From Solidesulfovibrio carbinolicus (GTDB taxonomy: Bacteria > Desulfobacterota > Desulfovibrionia > Desulfovibrionales > Desulfovibrionaceae): a DNA stretch of 64,000 nucleotides. Positions within the stretch are counted from its first letter, which is position 1; each line of letters opens with the position of its first letter. A program made the position numbers and the translations under genes. Location of the stretch: positions 3,348,001 to 3,412,000 of the forward strand of contig NZ_CP026538.1 of assembly GCF_004135975.1 (NCBI RefSeq), read 5' to 3'. Shown in pieces: positions 45,561-58,287 of this stretch. The notes under the pieces are model-generated. The model made no database searches, was not told the origin of the DNA, and saw only the letters and a list, made by a program, of their open reading frames with translations.

Positions 45561-45842
45561 CTACTTTTTCACTTTGCTTTTCTTGTCCGCGGCATGGCCG
45601 TGGAAGGTCCGCGTAGGGGCAAACTCGCCGAGTTTGTGCCCGACCATGTTCTCGGAGACAAAAACCGGAATGAACTTTTTCCCGTTGTGCACGGCAAAAG
45701 TCAGACCAACCATCTCGGGCAGGATCATGGACCGGCGAGACCAGGTCTTGATCACGCGGCGATCCTTGTTCTCCAGGGCGTAGGCGACCTTCTTTTCCAA
45801 GTGATCGTCCACGAACGGACCTTTTTTGAGTGAACGAGGCAT
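45561..45842 (-). CDS. rpsS: 30S ribosomal protein S19
   Basis: 93 residues; [19 protein letters not shown] and [18 protein letters not shown] are diagnostic. Between rplB and rplV. Confidence 0.98.
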
Positions 45843-45854
45843 AGGCGTTTCCTC

Positions 45855-46685
45855 TTACTTTTGTCCGCGCCGCTTGACGATAAGCTTGGACGAGGGCTTT
45901 TTCTTGTTGCGGGTCTTGTAGCCCTTGGTCGGCTTGCCCCACGGGGTGACCGGGTGACGACCGCCGGAGCTCTTGCCCTCGCCGCCGCCGAGGGGATGGT
46001 CAACCGGGTTCATGGCCACGCCGCGAACTTCGGGGCGCTTGCCAAGCCAGCGGTTACGCCCGGCCTTGCCGATGGAGATGTTCTCGTGCATCACGTTGCC
46101 GACCTGGCCGACGGTGGCCAGACAGGTGGACAGCACGTTGCGCACTTCGCCCGAAGGCAGACGCAGCAGGGCGTACTTGCCTTCCTTGGCCACGAGCTGG
46201 GCATAGGTTCCGGCGGCGCGGCACATCTGGCCGCCGCGCCCTGGGTTCAGCTCGATGTTGTGCAACAGCGTGCCGACCGGAATCTTTTTCAGCTGGAGCG
46301 CATTGCCCGGCTTGATGTCGGCGGCGTCGCCGGCGGTGATCATATCGCCGACCTTGATGCCAACCGGCGCCAAAATGTAACGTTTTTCACCGTCAGCGTA
46401 ATGCAAAAGCGCAATACGGGCGCTACGGTTGGGGTCATACTCGATGGAGAAGACCTTGGCCGGAACCCCGAACTTGTCGCGCTTGAAGTCGATGATGCGA
46501 TACAGGCGCTTGTTGCCGCCGCCGCGACGACGCGAGGTGATGCGGCCGTAGCAGTTGCGGCCGCACGAGGAGGTAATGCCCTCGGTAAGGGACTTCTCCG
46601 GCTCGCTGCGGGTGATCTCCTCGAAGGTAGACACCGTCTGGAACCGGCGGCCGGCCGAGGTCGGCTTAAGCTTGCGGATGGACAT
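45855..46685 (-). CDS. rplB: 50S ribosomal protein L2
   Basis: 276 residues; NSGRNNYGRIT-type start ([26 protein letters not shown]), and the C-terminal [34 protein letters not shown] near the peptidyl-transferase centre. Normal length. Confidence 0.98.
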   Translation of the reverse strand: MSIRKLKPTSAGRRFQTVSTFEEITRSEPEKSLTEGITSSCGRNCYGRITSRRRGGGNKRLYRIIDFKRDKFGVPAKVFSIEYDPNRSARIALLHYADGEKRYILAPVGIKVGDMITAGDAADIKPGNALQLKKIPVGTLLHNIELNPGRGGQMCRAAGTYAQLVAKEGKYALLRLPSGEVRNVLSTCLATVGQVGNVMHENISIGKAGRNRWLGKRPEVRGVAMNPVDHPLGGGEGKSSGGRHPVTPWGKPTKGYKTRNKKKPSSKLIVKRRGQK

Positions 46686-46687
46686 GT

Positions 46688-46978
46688 CTACACCCCTTCG
46701 AAGAACTCAATTTTATCGCCCTGGGCCAGGGTCACGTAGGCTTTCTTGTAGCCCGGAATCCGGCCGGTCACGCGTCCCATGCGGGAACGGGCGAGGCTTT
46801 TGTGCTTGACCACGCGCACGCCCTTGACCGTGACGGAGAAGGCCTTTTCCACGGCCTTGGCGATCTCGATCTTGTTGGCGGCGGGATGGACAAAAAACAC
46901 CACCTGGTTGGCGGCGTCCTTCACCATCGTGGCCTTCTCGGAAATAACCGGCTTCAAAAGGATGTTAGCGTATTCCAT
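46688..46978 (-). CDS. rplW: 50S ribosomal protein L23
   Basis: 96 residues; [18 protein letters not shown] and [28 protein letters not shown] match L23, the trigger-factor dock at the tunnel exit. Its start overlaps the rplD end by 14 bases. Confidence 0.97.
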   Translation of the reverse strand: MEYANILLKPVISEKATMVKDAANQVVFFVHPAANKIEIAKAVEKAFSVTVKGVRVVKHKSLARSRMGRVTGRIPGYKKAYVTLAQGDKIEFFEGV

Positions 46979-47597
46979 GACCGAGCCTCTCCTGGACCTT
47001 GAGCGCCGCGTCCTTCATCATGACAACATGATCGTGCAGGAGGACGTCATACACATTAAGCATGTCCTGCCGCACGACCTTGATGCCAGGAAGGTTTCTG
47101 GCGGAAAGCTCGAGATTGTTATCCGACTCGGGCAGAACAATCAAGGCTTTTTTCCAGCTGAAATCAGAAACGACCTTGGCCATCAGCTTGGTCTTGACTT
47201 CCGGCAGCGCGATGGCGTCCAGGAGCACCAGCTGATCTTCCACGACCTTGGCCGAAAGGGCCATGCGCAGGGCCAGCTGGCGGACCTTGCGGTTCACCTT
47301 GAAGGAGTAGTCCCGGGGCTGCGGCCCGTGGACAACGGCGCCACCGCGCCACAGGGGCGAACGGGTGGAACCGGCCCGGGCGCGGCCGGTGCCCTTCTGA
47401 CGCCAGGGCTTCTTGCCGCCGCCGCTGACGAAGGCGCGGGTCTTGACGCTGTGGGTGCCGGCGCGCTTGGCGGCCAGCTGGGCGCGGACAACGAGGTGCA
47501 GCAGTTCGGGCTGCACTTCGACTTCAAAAACCTCGGGGGCCAGATCGACAGTGCCGATTTCCTGGCAGCCCTGGTTGAACAATTTCACATTTGCCAT
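46965..47597 (-). CDS. rplD: 50S ribosomal protein L4
   Basis: 210 residues; the tunnel loop GGKKPWRQKGTGRARAGSTRSPLWRGGAVVHGPQPRDY is diagnostic. In E. coli L4 represses the S10 operon. Confidence 0.98.
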   Translation of the reverse strand: MANVKLFNQGCQEIGTVDLAPEVFEVEVQPELLHLVVRAQLAAKRAGTHSVKTRAFVSGGGKKPWRQKGTGRARAGSTRSPLWRGGAVVHGPQPRDYSFKVNRKVRQLALRMALSAKVVEDQLVLLDAIALPEVKTKLMAKVVSDFSWKKALIVLPESDNNLELSARNLPGIKVVRQDMLNVYDVLLHDHVVMMKDAALKVQERLGHGIR

Positions 47598-47609
47598 GGC
47601 TTGCCCCCG

Positions 47610-48242
47610 TTACCCCTGCTTACGAACCACGACCACGCCGTTGCGCGGGCCGGGAATCTGTCCCTTGACCAAGATCAGGTTCATTTCGGGGCGGACGTCG
47701 ACCACGGTGATGCTCGGCACGGTCACCGTGCGCGCGCCCATGTGGCCGGCCATCTTCTTGCCCTTCATGACCTTGCCGGGCTCGGTGTTGTTGCCGATGG
47801 AACCGCCGGAGCGATGGGCCTTTTCGGTGCCGTGGGTCTTTTTGAGACCGGCGAAGTTCCAGCGCTTCATGACGCCGGCAAACCCTTTACCGATGGAGGT
47901 GCCCGTGACCTTGACGATCTCACCCGGGGCGAAGATGTCCACGGTCACGTCCATGCCCTGCTCGAACGGCACGGGGCCGTCCAGGCGGATTTCCTTAAGC
48001 ACCCGGAAGTAACCGCGGCCGGCCTTGTCCAGATGGCCCTTCTCGGGCTTGTTGGCCTTGCGTTCCGGGATCTCGTCGAACCCGATCTGCATGGCGTTGT
48101 ACCCGTCTTTTTCCAGGTTCTTGACCTGGGTGACGGGGCAGGGTCCGGCCTGAATAACAGTGACCGGAATAATTGAGCCGTCGTCGCCGAAGACCCGGGT
48201 CATGCCCAGTTTTCGGCCGAGAATTCCAAGCGTGGCAGCCAT
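47610..48242 (-). CDS. rplC: 50S ribosomal protein L3
   Basis: 210 residues; [38 protein letters not shown] and the Gln-bearing loop region [14 protein letters not shown] match L3, an early 50S assembly protein. Confidence 0.98.
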   Translation of the reverse strand: MAATLGILGRKLGMTRVFGDDGSIIPVTVIQAGPCPVTQVKNLEKDGYNAMQIGFDEIPERKANKPEKGHLDKAGRGYFRVLKEIRLDGPVPFEQGMDVTVDIFAPGEIVKVTGTSIGKGFAGVMKRWNFAGLKKTHGTEKAHRSGGSIGNNTEPGKVMKGKKMAGHMGARTVTVPSITVVDVRPEMNLILVKGQIPGPRNGVVVVRKQG

Positions 48243-48254
48243 GCCAACCCTTCC

Positions 48255-48572
48255 TTAGAGCTTAATTTCCACGTCAACACCGGCAGGAAGGCTCAGTTTC
48301 CCGAGCGCGTCCACGGTCTGCTGCGTGGGCTCCATAATGTCCAGGAGACGTTTGTGAACCCGCATCTCGAACTGTTCACGGGACTTCTTGTCGACGTGAA
48401 CCGAGCGGTTGACCGTGACCTTGTGGATGTCCGTGGGCAACGGGATGGGACCGGCAACGCCGGCTCCGGTGTTGCGGGCAGTATCCACGATCTCGGCCAC
48501 CGCCTTGTCCAGGATGCGGTAGTCGTAGGCCTTCAATTTGATACGGATGCGATCATTTTGCATGGAAACCAT
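48255..48572 (-). CDS. rpsJ: 30S ribosomal protein S10
   Basis: 105 residues: [25 protein letters not shown]... ATG 48572 has GGAG seven bases upstream; the third codon after it is a second ATG giving the more usual start. Four bases after the tuf stop, so str and S10 groups are joined into one unit. Confidence 0.96.
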   Translation of the reverse strand: MVSMQNDRIRIKLKAYDYRILDKAVAEIVDTARNTGAGVAGPIPLPTDIHKVTVNRSVHVDKKSREQFEMRVHKRLLDIMEPTQQTVDALGKLSLPAGVDVEIKL

Positions 48573-48576
48573 GATA

Positions 48577-49770
<1,194 letters not shown>

Positions 49771-49841
49771 AGGATCCCCCTGGAGCTTCCGCGCTTGCGG
49801 GTCTTCGTTGTAGTGCGTCCTCGCCCGAAACGCCGCGGGCG

Positions 49842-51914
<2,073 letters not shown>

Positions 51915-51932
51915 GTCGTTATCCTTTAGCGA

Positions 51933-52403
51933 CTACCACCGGTAATGGGCAAACGCCTTGTTCGCGTCAGCCATACGGTGCGTATCCTCTTTCTTTTTCA
52001 CGGCGCCGCCGCGATTGTGATAGGCGTCCAGAAGCTCGCCCGACAGTTTGTCCGCCATGCCCTTTTCGCCGCGGGCCCGGGCCTGATTGATGAGCCAGCG
52101 CAGGGCCAGGGTGACCTGGCGTTCGGGGCGCACTTCCATGGGAACCTGGTAGGTGGCGCCGCCGACCCGGCGGGGTTTGACTTCCATGTGGGGCTTGACG
52201 TTGCCGATGGCTTTCTCGAAAGCCTTCAACGGGTCTTCGCCGGACTTTTCGGCCAGGACTTCAACGGCCTGGTAGAAGAGGTTTTCAGCCACACCCTTCT
52301 TGCCGTCGTGCATGAGCCGGTTGATGAACTTCGTCATCAGATGGCTGCCGAACTTCGGATCGGGCAGCACCGAGCGCTTGGAAACTGGACCTTTACGCGG
52401 CAT
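51933..52403 (-). CDS. rpsG: 30S ribosomal protein S7
   Basis: 156 residues; [44 protein letters not shown] is diagnostic. Head-domain assembly initiator; E. coli S7 regulates the str operon. Confidence 0.98.
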   Translation of the reverse strand: MPRKGPVSKRSVLPDPKFGSHLMTKFINRLMHDGKKGVAENLFYQAVEVLAEKSGEDPLKAFEKAIGNVKPHMEVKPRRVGGATYQVPMEVRPERQVTLALRWLINQARARGEKGMADKLSGELLDAYHNRGGAVKKKEDTHRMADANKAFAHYRW

Positions 52404-52424
52404 ACGCGTCTCCTTGAACCGAAA

Positions 52425-52796
52425 TTACTTGGGCCGCTTGGCGCCGTACTTGGAACGGCTCTGGCGGCGGTCAGACACGCCCGACGTATCGAGCGTACCG
52501 CGGATGATATGATACCGGACACCGGGAAGGTCTTTGACGCGGCCGCCCCGGATCATCACTACCGAGTGCTCCTGCAGGTTGTGGCCTTCGCCCGGGATGT
52601 AAGAGGTCACCTCGATGCCGTTGGTCAGGCGCACGCGGGCGACCTTGCGCAAGGCCGAGTTGGGCTTTTTGGGCGTGGTGGTGTACACGCGGGTGCACAC
52701 GCCCCGGCGCTGCGGGCAGGCCTGGAGGGCCGGCGTCTTGCGCCGCTTGGACACTTTGGCCCGTTCCTTGCGGATGAGCTGGTTGATCGTGGGCAT
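52425..52796 (-). CDS. rpsL: 30S ribosomal protein S12
   Basis: 123 residues; [24 protein letters not shown] and [15 protein letters not shown], with K43 unchanged, the streptomycin-sensitive form. First gene of the superoperon, with a strong promoter just upstream. Confidence 0.98.
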   Translation of the reverse strand: MPTINQLIRKERAKVSKRRKTPALQACPQRRGVCTRVYTTTPKKPNSALRKVARVRLTNGIEVTSYIPGEGHNLQEHSVVMIRGGRVKDLPGVRYHIIRGTLDTSGVSDRRQSRSKYGAKRPK

Positions 52797-52842
52797 AGCC
52801 GTCTCCGTTCAAAAAAATCGTAGTGTATGGCAAAGACAGAGG

Positions 52843-52871
52843 CCTATAGACCCACGGACGCAACATGTCAA
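52843..52871 (-). promoter_or_regulatory. Promoter of the ribosomal superoperon
   Basis: On the minus strand TTGACA (52871-52866), a 17-base spacer and TATAGG (52848-52843). Perfect -35, good -10, about 45 bases before rpsL. Confidence 0.85.
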
Positions 52872-52892
52872 GCGCCCCTGGGACCGGCCTCG

Positions 52893-52932
52893 GAAAAAAC
52901 TGGCCCTCCCACCCGGTGCGGGCGGGAGGGCC
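52893..52932 (-). terminator. Terminator of the outer-membrane protein gene
   Basis: Minus-strand stem GGCCCTCCC/GGGAGGGCC (52932-52924 and 52910-52902) followed by six Ts (A-run 52894-52899). It lies just before the str promoter and insulates it from read-through. Confidence 0.88.
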
Positions 52933-52966
52933 TTACCCTCTACTCTAGATCAAAACGTTTGTCAGC

Positions 52967-53584
52967 CTAAAAAGTGATCCGAATGCCGCCGTGACCACCC
53001 CAGGCGTCGAGGCCGTGGTTGTCGAAGCCGATGCGCTGGTAACGGCCGGTCAGCTCGAAGGCCACGTTCTGGCTCAGGTTGACGGCAAAGCCGACGTCCA
53101 CGGGGAGGGTGGGGTTGGCGTAGTTGCCGCGTCCGCCGTTCTCCCAGTAGGGGATACGGTCGCCGGAGAACAGGCCGCCGATACCGGTGCCGATGAAGAA
53201 GGCGGCCTTGTCGGTGCGCACCGGGTAGTAACGGACCAGGGCGTTGGCGCCAAAGGCCCAGGGGTTGTTGGAATAGCCGTCGCTGCTGGCCACGGTGTAC
53301 AGGAAGTTGGTCACCGGGCCGCGACGGTCGATCTTGCGCACGTCAAACGAGTAGGCCAGGGCTTCCAGGCCGATGGACAGGCCGTCCATGACGAAATAGC
53401 CGCCGCTAAGCCCAAAGGTGATGATGGAATTGACCGACTTCTGGCCGGTGCCGTAAGCGCCGAATTCCGGCGTCACATGGAACGTGCCGGCCTCGCCCAT
53501 GGCGTGGGACTTTCCCGGCAGGGCGGCGAACCCGATGCACAGGGCCAAAAGCAGGACCCAAATCTTCTTCAGTTGCGCGTTCAT
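52967..53584 (-). CDS. Predicted outer-membrane beta-barrel protein
   Basis: 205 residues. Signal peptide (KKIWVLLLALCIGFAALPGKSHA), then alternating strands rich in aromatic residues and Gly, ending in Phe (GGIRITF), typical of small barrels. Family not identified; an OmpW- or acyloxyacyl-like barrel is possible. AGGAGG is 6 bases before ATG 53584. Single gene with its own terminator. Confidence 0.75.
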   Translation of the reverse strand: MNAQLKKIWVLLLALCIGFAALPGKSHAMGEAGTFHVTPEFGAYGTGQKSVNSIITFGLSGGYFVMDGLSIGLEALAYSFDVRKIDRRGPVTNFLYTVASSDGYSNNPWAFGANALVRYYPVRTDKAAFFIGTGIGGLFSGDRIPYWENGGRGNYANPTLPVDVGFAVNLSQNVAFELTGRYQRIGFDNHGLDAWGGHGGIRITF

Positions 53585-53916
53585 GGCCTTCCTCCTTGCA
53601 AACACGTCTTGTTGTCCAAAAACAAACCGATGGCGAAAACGACCTGATCCTTATCCGAAGCGCTCCGGCTCCGTGGTTGATGGATACGTCGTTTCTCGAA
53701 CAACATAAGAACGCCTTCGGGCCTTGACCAGGGGCGGGGGCGTTTTCTCCCCCGAACGCCTCTCCGCCCGGAACGACCTTTAAGCCGTTTAGCAAAGCGT
53801 TTGGCGAAGAGCAAGACTTCCCAGCAGGATTGGCCCGGAATTTCCGACCGCCCCGCTTGCCCTGCTTCCGGCTCTGGGCTAGACTTCATGCACTTAGTAA
53901 CGACATGGAGGCCGCC
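53585..53916. other. Divergent intergenic region
   Basis: 332 bases between the barrel gene and the coiled-coil gene. It holds a plausible forward promoter (53857-53885) and a CGTTCGGGGG/CCCCC imperfect stem near 53730-53760. No convincing promoter for the barrel gene and no gene were seen. Confidence 0.4.
53857..53885 (+). promoter_or_regulatory. Promoter of the coiled-coil protein gene
   Basis: TTGCCC (53857-53862), a 17-base spacer and TAGACT (53880-53885), about 32 bases before the ATG. Confidence 0.5.
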
Positions 53917-54201
53917 ATGGACGACAAGGACCGTTTCGGCGTCAGTCTGGAAGAGCAGCTGGCCGCCTACAAGGCCAAGATCGAGGCCGCCCGGGCCGAA
54001 GCCAAGGACAAGGGGCAGGATTTCTTCGACCGCTGGTCCGGCGATCTCGAAGCGCTGTTGGAGAAATACGACAAGGCTCGCTACAAGCTGACCTTGCTGC
54101 GCAAGGGCGGGGGGGACGCCATGGTCGAACTGCGCCACGGCATGGAGCAGGCCCTGGGAGACCTCAAGGCCGCCTTCGCCAAAGCCAAGGACAAATTCTA
54201 G
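53917..54201 (+). CDS. Small coiled-coil hypothetical protein
   Basis: 94 residues, nearly all helical and highly charged (LEEQLAAYKAKIEAARAEAKDKGQDFFDRW ... LGDLKAAFAKAKDKF). No signal or membrane segment; family not recognised. GGAGG is five bases before ATG 53917. Convergent with the DagK gene. Confidence 0.65.
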   Translation: MDDKDRFGVSLEEQLAAYKAKIEAARAEAKDKGQDFFDRWSGDLEALLEKYDKARYKLTLLRKGGGDAMVELRHGMEQALGDLKAAFAKAKDKF

Positions 54202-54260
54202 TTCGCCCCCATTTTTAAGGATATGATCGCCGTAGAGGGACGCGACAAGAATCCGTTTGT

Positions 54261-54653
54261 CTAGGGGCCGGGCCAGGCCCCGACCAGACGGCCGGCTTCC
54301 CAGACGAGCACCAGGCCCCAAAACAGGATGGCGATGCCGGCGGCGGCCGCCGCCATGTCCTTGATGGCCCTTATGCGCCGGTCCTCTTGGCTGACCAGGA
54401 AATCGCACACCCCTTCCACGGCGGAATTGAGCAGCTCGGCCGCCAGCATCTGCCCCGTGGCCACCAGCATGAGCAGGAAGTCCCGCCAGTGGCCGGTTGC
54501 GCCAAAAATGGCCAGCACCACCGTCGAGACCACCACTTTCCAGGCCACGCTGCCGTCGTAGAGCACGGCAAAGCGCAGCCCCGAGAGCACCACCCGTACC
54601 TTGCGCACCGGATGCCAGCCCGGCTCGCCGGTTCCTAAAAACTTGTTGCGCAT
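54261..54653 (-). CDS. dgkA: Diacylglycerol kinase, DagK type
   Basis: 130 residues with three membrane helices. The catalytic motif AAELLNSAVEGVCDFL and the following DRRIRAIKDMAAAAAG match prokaryotic DagK, which recycles diacylglycerol to phosphatidic acid. AGGAG is five bases before ATG 54653; the adjacent GTG is too close to it. Confidence 0.9.
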   Translation of the reverse strand: MRNKFLGTGEPGWHPVRKVRVVLSGLRFAVLYDGSVAWKVVVSTVVLAIFGATGHWRDFLLMLVATGQMLAAELLNSAVEGVCDFLVSQEDRRIRAIKDMAAAAAGIAILFWGLVLVWEAGRLVGAWPGP

Positions 54654-54995
54654 CACCTCTCCTTCACGCCTGCCCGGCGCGGGGCATCAGCCTCCCTCCC
54701 CTGCTACCCGAGCTTGCGCGGCACGGCAAGCTGGAGCGATTTCTTCCCGCACTCCCTCGCGTCCTGTTGCCGTGTGCTTTCAATCCCTGGCAATGACCCG
54801 ACAAGAGGGGCGGTGGGTGCATCACTGGCGCGGGCCTTTGTTCCCCGCTAGTGATGCACGCCTTGGCTCTCGCGGCTTCTGGCCCTCTGACGTGAGATCC
54901 CTTGGCTGCCTGCTCAATAGGCGAAGCCCCCTTCCGGGTACGCCGAAAGGGGGCCGCAAAACGTCCTGGAAACCCCTCTGTCGAAAAGAGCCTGC
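54654..54995. other. Intergenic region with two hairpins
   Basis: 342 bases. A large imperfect stem has perfect outer arms GTGCATCACT (54817-54826) and AGTGATGCAC (54850-54859) with GCGGG/CCCGC inside. A second stem GGCCCCCTTTCGG/CCGGAAGGGGGC (about 54929-54957) lies 40 bases past the repeat-protein stop and may terminate it, though no T-run follows. Confidence 0.5.
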
Positions 54996-56252
54996 CTAGG
55001 CCTGGGCGGAAAAGCCGCCTTGCCCGCCAGACTCCCCGGAAGCGGCCATGGCGGCGTAGCGGTCCGCGCCGTAGCGGCCCTTGGCGTACTGGTCGAGCAT
55101 GGAGGACAGGCCGTCCTTGCTCGCTTCGGTAGCGCCAAAGGACTGTCCTTCGGCATCGGCGGAGAAGGGAAACTCCTTGACCGTCTTGCTGACGATGTTC
55201 CCGTCGGCGTCGGTCACCACGGTGGTCTGGGTCATGCCTTCGGTGGAAAAGGCCGTGGTCACCGTGGTGGTGGTCTCCTCGCTACCAGAGCTTTCCGACG
55301 AATCGCCCGAGGAGCCGCTTGAACCGCCTGATCCGGCGGCCTGGGAGGTTCCCGAGGACGCGCCCGAGGTGGGCGTCGAGGTGGACGTCGAAACCAGCGC
55401 GCCGAAGGCGTCGTAGGCTTCCGTCTCGGTCGCGGTCTTACCATCCGGGCCGGTACGGGTAACGGTATAGGTGGACGATCCGTCGGCTGCGGTGATCTCC
55501 GAGCCGGTCTCAAGAATGTTCCCGGCAGCGTCGGCCAGGCTGCTTTTCACGGTAAAGCTGCCGTCTTCGGTGTACGCGCCGGCGGACGTGCGGGTGGAGG
55601 TCCGGCCTTCAGCGTCGGTGACGGTCATGGTCGAGGTGAAGGAACCATCCTGGGCCGTGGTGATCGTGCCGGATTCGATCACCGTGCCGTCGGCCGCCGT
55701 CAGGGTGTTGTTTTCAACGAAGTTGCCGTCGGCGTCATAGGCCCCGGTCATGGTGCGGGTGGTCGTCGTGCCGTCGGCCTGGACCATGGTCATGACCGTG
55801 CTGTACGAGCCGTCAGCGTTCTGGGTGGTGGTTTCCGTGCCGACCACATTGCCGTCGGCGTCGGTCATGGTGACCGAGCGCGACAGACTGCCGTCCTGGT
55901 TTTCGGTTTCCGTGACCTCGCGGCTGATTCCGTCCATACCTTCGCCCGGGGGAGGCGGCGGCATGGCCCCGATCTGGGTCGAACCGCTCAAATCCGTCAA
56001 CGTTCCGGTGGTCATGTCGTAACCCACGGACCCGTTGCCGGCCAGCAGAGCCTGCAGGATGTCATTGAAGCTGCCGACGCTTGCGGTGGACGACGAAGAG
56101 GAAGAACTTGCCGCGTCGTCGCCGGTCGTGCTGCCCGTGCCGAGCAGGCTTTCCAGGGAAGACGCGGCCGACGAGGTCTGGCCCGTATAGCTGGCCAGCA
56201 TCTGGGCCAGCCAACTGTTGGCATTGTCCTGGCCTATGGCTTGTATGCTCAT
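54996..56252 (-). CDS. Thr/Ser-rich acidic repeat protein, function unknown
   Basis: 418 residues with no signal peptide. Residues about 110-290 hold at least three imperfect repeats of about 54 residues, each built around AYDADGNF or AYTEDGSF followed by TAADGTVIE and DGSFTSTMTVTDAEGRT, resembling beta-strand YD or calcium-binding style repeats. Long Ser/Gly linkers (near 40-70 and 300-330) flank them. A short C-terminal region (SMLDQYAKGRYGADRYAAMAASG) may be a secretion or docking signal. Overall look is of a flagellar- or secreted-substrate protein; no family recognised. AGGAGG is 7 bases before ATG 56252. Confidence 0.65.
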   Translation of the reverse strand: MSIQAIGQDNANSWLAQMLASYTGQTSSAASSLESLLGTGSTTGDDAASSSSSSSTASVGSFNDILQALLAGNGSVGYDMTTGTLTDLSGSTQIGAMPPPPPGEGMDGISREVTETENQDGSLSRSVTMTDADGNVVGTETTTQNADGSYSTVMTMVQADGTTTTRTMTGAYDADGNFVENNTLTAADGTVIESGTITTAQDGSFTSTMTVTDAEGRTSTRTSAGAYTEDGSFTVKSSLADAAGNILETGSEITAADGSSTYTVTRTGPDGKTATETEAYDAFGALVSTSTSTPTSGASSGTSQAAGSGGSSGSSGDSSESSGSEETTTTVTTAFSTEGMTQTTVVTDADGNIVSKTVKEFPFSADAEGQSFGATEASKDGLSSMLDQYAKGRYGADRYAAMAASGESGGQGGFSAQA

Positions 56253-56414
56253 GCCCATGCCTCCTGGGGCGGAAAATTTTGCCGATCTGGACGCACCCCA
56301 AGGGAAACTTGGCAAGGTCCATGCCGTATTTTTCCACCAACAGCTTGTGGAAGCAGGAAATTTCCGCCGACGCAGGCGGCAGCCGGGAGGTTACAAGCAA
56401 CTTGCAGGCCACCA

Positions 56415-56443
56415 GAAAAACGGCGACAGCTAAGCCGTCGCCG
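56415..56443 (-). terminator. Terminator of the downstream membrane gene
   Basis: Minus-strand stem CGGCGAC/GTCGCCG (56443-56437 and 56427-56421) followed by five Ts (A-run 56416-56420), about 75 bases past the stop of the gene at 56517. Confidence 0.75.
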
Positions 56444-56516
56444 CAATCAACAACCCTGCCCCATCCGGAGGGCCACTGGACCGGGACAGTGCGCAGCCCC
56501 TTTGGCTGCAGACAGG

Positions 56517-57269
56517 CTATTTTAACTTGGAACGCAAGGCCAGTTCATCACTTTTGTCTTCCAACCCCAAAGTCAATTCCACGGATTTAATGGCCTTGTT
56601 GAGAACACCAAACACCAAACGCACGCTGTATCCCATCAAGAAAGGCAAAGAGACATAGATTTTCTGGGTATCAGTCAAGGCTCCCAGAGTTTTGGATTCC
56701 ACCAATTGTCCGAAGCTGTCCATGGAGAACAACACATAGCTCAGGTAGCCCACCATCGCGCCGAGCACGATCCTGGCAATCTGCTTTGGGACGTCGCCTT
56801 CGGACAGGGCCAGTTCTTTGGCCAAGCCCAGGAAAACAAAAAACAGACTGAGTTCCGCTCCCAACATTCCAAGACTCATCGACAAGACCATGGGCCAAAA
56901 CCCCGGAGGAGAAGTCGCCATCATCAAATAACAGGACGCTCCCGCGAGAATAACCGTAAGCAACGTGACTACCAAAACTCCTGGCAGCGCATACTTTCCG
57001 AATGGCGATTCCAGTGTATACTTTAGCGTATACAGCGTCGTCGGATAGGTAACTTTGGTCAGTTCGAGTATATACGAATCTAACCGTGCCGACTTTTCCG
57101 CATCCCATTCTTGTTTGTTATCGTAGCCGAACTTGATCTCGTTTATCCCTTTTATCACAGAAGGATCGATCTGCAGATTATTATTTATGGCATACTTTAG
57201 AAGGCTGTAAGACCTTTTTATTCGCTTGGCGACTTGATCCTCAATTGCGTTTTCCGGCAACTTGATCAT
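56517..57269 (-). CDS. Hypothetical membrane protein
   Basis: 250 residues. The first 95 are cytoplasmic-like and charged; then helices at about 98-120 (LPGVLVVTLLTVILAGASCYLM), 128-150 (FWPMVLSMSLGMLGAELSLFFVFLGL), and 170-190 and 205-225 follow. Family not recognised. AGGAGG is four bases before ATG 57269, inside the end of the preceding secreted-protein gene; the two are likely cotranscribed. G+C is lower than the surrounding genes. Confidence 0.65.
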   Translation of the reverse strand: MIKLPENAIEDQVAKRIKRSYSLLKYAINNNLQIDPSVIKGINEIKFGYDNKQEWDAEKSARLDSYILELTKVTYPTTLYTLKYTLESPFGKYALPGVLVVTLLTVILAGASCYLMMATSPPGFWPMVLSMSLGMLGAELSLFFVFLGLAKELALSEGDVPKQIARIVLGAMVGYLSYVLFSMDSFGQLVESKTLGALTDTQKIYVSLPFLMGYSVRLVFGVLNKAIKSVELTLGLEDKSDELALRSKLK

Positions 57270-57277
57270 GAAACCTC

Positions 57278-58021
57278 CTAAGGGCAATCAACATGTTGCT
57301 GCACGATGCTGGCCGAAATTTCTCCAAGGCAGGATCTTCCAGACAGGATATACGCGGAAAATGTAATTTTTTGCATTTGATTGACCGGATCTCCCCCTAT
57401 CCAAAACGGAATCCATGTGCCGCCGTTGCATTCAAACCGATACATGCTTGTCATTTTTACCAGTTGGTCGCTGTCAGACGGATACCGAAAAACCTCCCGA
57501 CGAAACACAGGATCGGACAAACAACTCCCCGAATCAACTCTATAGCAACTTTGGAATTTATCTAAAATACGCCCAACAGGGTCAGTACAGACCCTTCCAC
57601 CAGGCAACTTATAATACTCTTGATACCCGTCAAAAGGGACTTCGTCATCAAACTCTATATCAGAAGGCCAGCCTAACTTATAAAACACTCCTTTTCTATA
57701 CAGCTTTACTATATCAATACTACGTAAAATTTTTGAACAAGAGGCCTTAACGGCTCTCACTGCCAAAACACCCGACACAATACTTGAATTATCGCAGGGG
57801 ACATAGACATATATCCAATTCATGGAGCGCAGATGCGGCACGGTTAGCGTTTGGCCAGGCGTCAAAGCGATCAATTCCGGCCCCCCTGCGTCACGATGCG
57901 CCAAATAATACGCGGTCACCGACTCCGGAAGGGCTTGCGGCAAAGCACATCGAGGAGGGGTATGCGCCCACCCCAGGCCCGGACAAGCGATGAGGCATAA
58001 TGCGAGGAGAAGCTTCTTCAT
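57278..58021 (-). CDS. Hypothetical periplasmic Cys-rich protein
   Basis: 247 residues with a signal peptide (KKLLLALCLIACPGLGWA-H). The mature part has about ten Cys (for example CALP, PCDNSS, SCSKI, VCTDP, SCYRV, GSCLSD, ECNGG, SCLGE, DCP), suggesting several disulfides. No family recognised. Lower G+C than neighbours. ATG 58021 starts the signal peptide. It precedes the membrane gene by 8 bases, so a two-gene unit is likely. Confidence 0.65.
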   Translation of the reverse strand: MKKLLLALCLIACPGLGWAHTPPRCALPQALPESVTAYYLAHRDAGGPELIALTPGQTLTVPHLRSMNWIYVYVPCDNSSIVSGVLAVRAVKASCSKILRSIDIVKLYRKGVFYKLGWPSDIEFDDEVPFDGYQEYYKLPGGRVCTDPVGRILDKFQSCYRVDSGSCLSDPVFRREVFRYPSDSDQLVKMTSMYRFECNGGTWIPFWIGGDPVNQMQKITFSAYILSGRSCLGEISASIVQQHVDCP

Positions 58022-58230
58022 ACGACCCTCTTGATTATTGATTTATAAATACTATTACCACAACAAAATCCTCTCCGCAAATGTTTTTAAATATTTATTA
58101 ACGTGTCGAAATCGTTCACCGTGCCCGCTCCTTGTGGCTCCTCCCATGCGCCTTTAGCCGCTCGACTCAGGCAAATCGGCCACCGAAGCCGCCTCTCCGA
58201 CGTAACGAACATCCGCCTCCTAAACGACAA

Positions 58231-58261
58231 GCGCCCGACCGGAGAAACTCCGGCCGGGCGC
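58231..58261 (-). terminator. Terminator of the liv operon
   Basis: Stem GCGCCCGaCCGGAG (58231-58244) and CTCCGGcCGGGCGC (58248-58261), one mismatch, loop AAA, 27 bases past the livF stop. The T-run on the minus strand is weak (TTGTCGTTT). Confidence 0.7.
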
Positions 58262-58287
58262 TCGTAAACAGCGTCGCGGCAGATGCC

